Positions 62,609 to 64,000 of a stretch of DNA of 64,000 nucleotides are shown piece by piece; the first letter of the stretch is position 1, and each line of letters begins with the position of its first letter. The position numbers were made by a program, and so were the translations under genes. Under the pieces are notes generated by a model. It was given only the letters and a program-made list of their open reading frames with translations. It was not told the DNA's origin and did no database searches. Source of the stretch: Actinomycetota bacterium (GTDB taxonomy: Bacteria > Actinomycetota > Geothermincolia > Geothermincolales > RBG-13-55-18); the NCBI GenBank assembly GCA_014360645.1, contig JACIXD010000002.1, forward strand, positions 62,001-126,000, given 5' to 3'.

Positions 62609-63784
62609 CTAGGTCTCCTCCCCATCGACGAGGTATGAGGCCTTCGCGCGCGCCCATTCCTCCACCGCCAGGACGTCGTCCAGTGAGCGCACCGGCTTGG
62701 GGACGTGCGCCTCCAGAGTCTCCCCTATGATCCTCTCTATGTCCAGAAAGCCGACCCTCCCCCGCAGGAAGGCCTCCACCGCCACCTCGTTGGCGGCGTT
62801 GAGCACCGCGGTGGCCGTCCCCCCTCTCTTTCCCGCCCGGTAGGCGAGCTCCAGGCAGCCGAAGGTCTCCCGGTCCACCTCCCCGAAGGTGAGCCTTCCC
62901 AGCTCCGCCAGGTCGGTGCGCCGGAAGGGCGGGCCCCACCGCTCGGGATAGGAGAGGGCCAGCGCTATGGGTAGTCGCATGTCGGGCACGCTGAGCTGCG
63001 CCGCTAGGGAGCCGTCCCGGAACTCCACCAGGGAGTGCACTACGCTCTGGGGATGCGCCAACACTTTTATCCTCTCGTAGGGCACCCCGAAAAGAAAGTG
63101 CGCCTCGATGACCTCCAGCCCCTTGTTCATGAGGGTGGCGGAGTCCACGGTGATCTTCTTACCCATGCTCCAGGTGGGGTGGGCGAGGGCGTCCTCCACC
63201 GTCACCTCCGCCAGTTCTGCCCGCGAGCGCCCGTAAAAAGGTCCTCCCGAGGCGGTGAGCACGATGGCCTCCACGTCGCCCGGGTCCTCGCCCCGCAGGC
63301 AGTGGAAGACGGCGCCATGCTCGGAGTCCACGGGGATGAGCTCGCCCCCGTTACGCAGGGCGCTCAACACCAGCTCCCCGCCCGCCACCATGCTCTCCTT
63401 GTTGGCGAGGGCCAACCTCTTGCCGGCCCCCAGAGCCGCCAGGGTGGGAGGGAGGCCCGCAGACCCCACGATGGCGTTGAGCACCGTGTCCGCCAGGGGA
63501 TAGGCCGCCGCCTCCAGCAGGCCCTCGGGTCCCGCCGCCACCTCCACGCCCGTGCCCCGGAGCCGGCGCGCCAGCTCCTCCGCCGCCTCCCCCTCCGCCA
63601 TGCATACCAGGGGAGGCCGGTACCTCCGCGCCTGTTCCTCCAGCAGGTCCACGTTGCGCTGCGCCGTGAGGGCCACCACGCGCAGGCGGTCGGGGTGGGC
63701 GTCCACCACCTCCAGGGCCTGGGTGCCGATGGAGCCCGTGGAACCGAGCACCGCCAGCCCCCGCGTCTCCTTGTAAGCTGCCAT
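62609..63784 (-). CDS. dxr: 1-deoxy-D-xylulose-5-phosphate reductoisomerase
   Basis: Makes 2-C-methylerythritol 4-phosphate with NADPH. 391 residues. The dinucleotide site is LGSTGSIGTQAL, with ALANKESMV, IPVDSEHGAVF, TASGGPFYG (substrate loop) and TVDSATLMNKGLEVIEA with metal ligands. ATG 63784 lacks a ribosome binding site and lies six bases after a perfect TATAAT, which suggests a leaderless transcript. Confidence 0.97.
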   Translation of the reverse strand: MAAYKETRGLAVLGSTGSIGTQALEVVDAHPDRLRVVALTAQRNVDLLEEQARRYRPPLVCMAEGEAAEELARRLRGTGVEVAAGPEGLLEAAAYPLADTVLNAIVGSAGLPPTLAALGAGKRLALANKESMVAGGELVLSALRNGGELIPVDSEHGAVFHCLRGEDPGDVEAIVLTASGGPFYGRSRAELAEVTVEDALAHPTWSMGKKITVDSATLMNKGLEVIEAHFLFGVPYERIKVLAHPQSVVHSLVEFRDGSLAAQLSVPDMRLPIALALSYPERWGPPFRRTDLAELGRLTFGEVDRETFGCLELAYRAGKRGGTATAVLNAANEVAVEAFLRGRVGFLDIERIIGETLEAHVPKPVRSLDDVLAVEEWARAKASYLVDGEET

Positions 63785-63790
63785 GGGACA

Positions 63791-63796
63791 ATTATA
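63791..63796 (-). promoter_or_regulatory. -10 box of dxr, possibly leaderless
   Basis: A perfect TATAAT on the minus strand, six bases before the dxr ATG. No good -35 is seen. The expected start point would be at or near the A of the ATG. Confidence 0.5.
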
Positions 63797-63862
63797 AGGG
63801 TTGGGGTGGGTTCGGCGCCCGTCCGCGTCGGCCTCACCGCCTTGGTACGGCGGGAGAGTTCC

Positions 63863-64000
63863 TTAACCCAGATGCCGTCGCGGCCTGCGGAAGTCGATTT
63901 TGCCGGAGGCCAGGTCGTAGTCCTGGGTACGAGAGTGCCTTGACCTCCGATGCCGTCGCGGCCTGCGGAAAAGACCGGAGATCGAGAGCGGCGCATAAAG
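63863..64000 (-). CDS. Possible partial gene at the right edge
   Basis: A frame open to the window edge that ends in TAA at 63863-63865. It encodes 45 residues with a repeated FRRPRRH peptide. No family was recognised. The repeated DNA beneath it makes it doubtful that this is a true C-terminus. Confidence 0.25.
   Translation of the reverse strand, partial: LYAPLSISGLFRRPRRHRRSRHSRTQDYDLASGKIDFRRPRRHLG
63871..63970. repeat. 22-bp direct repeat upstream of dxr
   Basis: Bases 63871-63892 and 63949-63970 are identical. The similarity continues to the left for about 17 bases with a few changes (period 78). It looks like another tandem duplication near the end of the gene that precedes dxr. Confidence 0.7.

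Overview
The window is high-GC bacterial chromosome with tightly packed genes. About sixty genes lie on the minus strand and only one, a decayed gene, on the plus strand. Gene content and order suggest a deep-branching, probably anaerobic, actinobacterial (Actinomycetota) lineage. The evidence is the alaS-ruvX-mltG-aroE-aroC-aroK backbone, yajC-secD-secF-rel-hisS-aspS, pdxS-pdxT-yebC-ruvC-ruvA-ruvB, an acyltransferase/pimA-type phosphatidylinositol mannoside cluster, dxr-rseP-ispG-proS, many TTG start codons and frequent ATGA stop/start overlaps. This placement is inference; no rRNA or tRNA gene was recognised.

Layout by coordinate (transcription runs right to left). 1-1553: aroK (cut by the window edge) and aroC. 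1830-10067: type IV pilus assembly genes (pilP-like, pilO, pilN, pilM, a BldC/excisionase-like HTH gene, pilC, pilT, pilB), then aroE. 11054-16558: a signalling module of a Ras-like GTPase, a 1171-residue DUF4388 (PATAN-type) scaffold and three Roadblock/LC7 proteins. 16985-20146: a four-gene cassette of ferredoxin, a degenerate [NiFe]-hydrogenase-like large subunit, an apparently intact small subunit and a V4R-like protein. 20498-25656: mltG, ruvX, alaS, a DUF948 protein and iscU. 25808-31405: rarA, an acetate-transporter-family gene, acs and ispH. 31654-38324: aspS, hisS, an MBL hydrolase, dtd and rel. 38661-44797: secF, secD, yajC and the queuosine genes tgt, queA, queH. 44861-49708: ruvB, ruvA, ruvC, yebC, pdxT, pdxS. 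49946-51396 (+): a frameshifted C45-type hydrolase fused to a PKD-domain tail. 51515-58325: htpX, lemA, a LysE-family gene, an IMPase, pimA, an acyltransferase, a CDP-alcohol phosphotransferase and a cupin. 58449-63784: proS, ispG, rseP, dxr.

How the genes work together. The pilus ATPases, platform and PilMNOP-type alignment proteins form the core of a type IV pilus machine, but no pilin or prepilin peptidase is present. The GTPase/Roadblock/DUF4388 genes next door are good candidates to control it. Both PilB and the DUF4388 protein carry MshEN-like repeats, the type that binds cyclic di-GMP in other proteins. Three MEP-pathway isoprenoid genes (dxr, ispG, ispH), the aro genes, PLP synthesis, queuosine synthesis, Holliday-junction processing and Sec translocation make up the housekeeping part.

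The best candidates for undescribed biology are the hydrogenase-like cassette, whose large subunit lacks several active-site residues while its electron-transfer partners look intact, and the PATAN/Roadblock/GTPase module beside the pilus genes. A further genome-level oddity is that several genes are followed by extra tandem copies of their own 3' ends.
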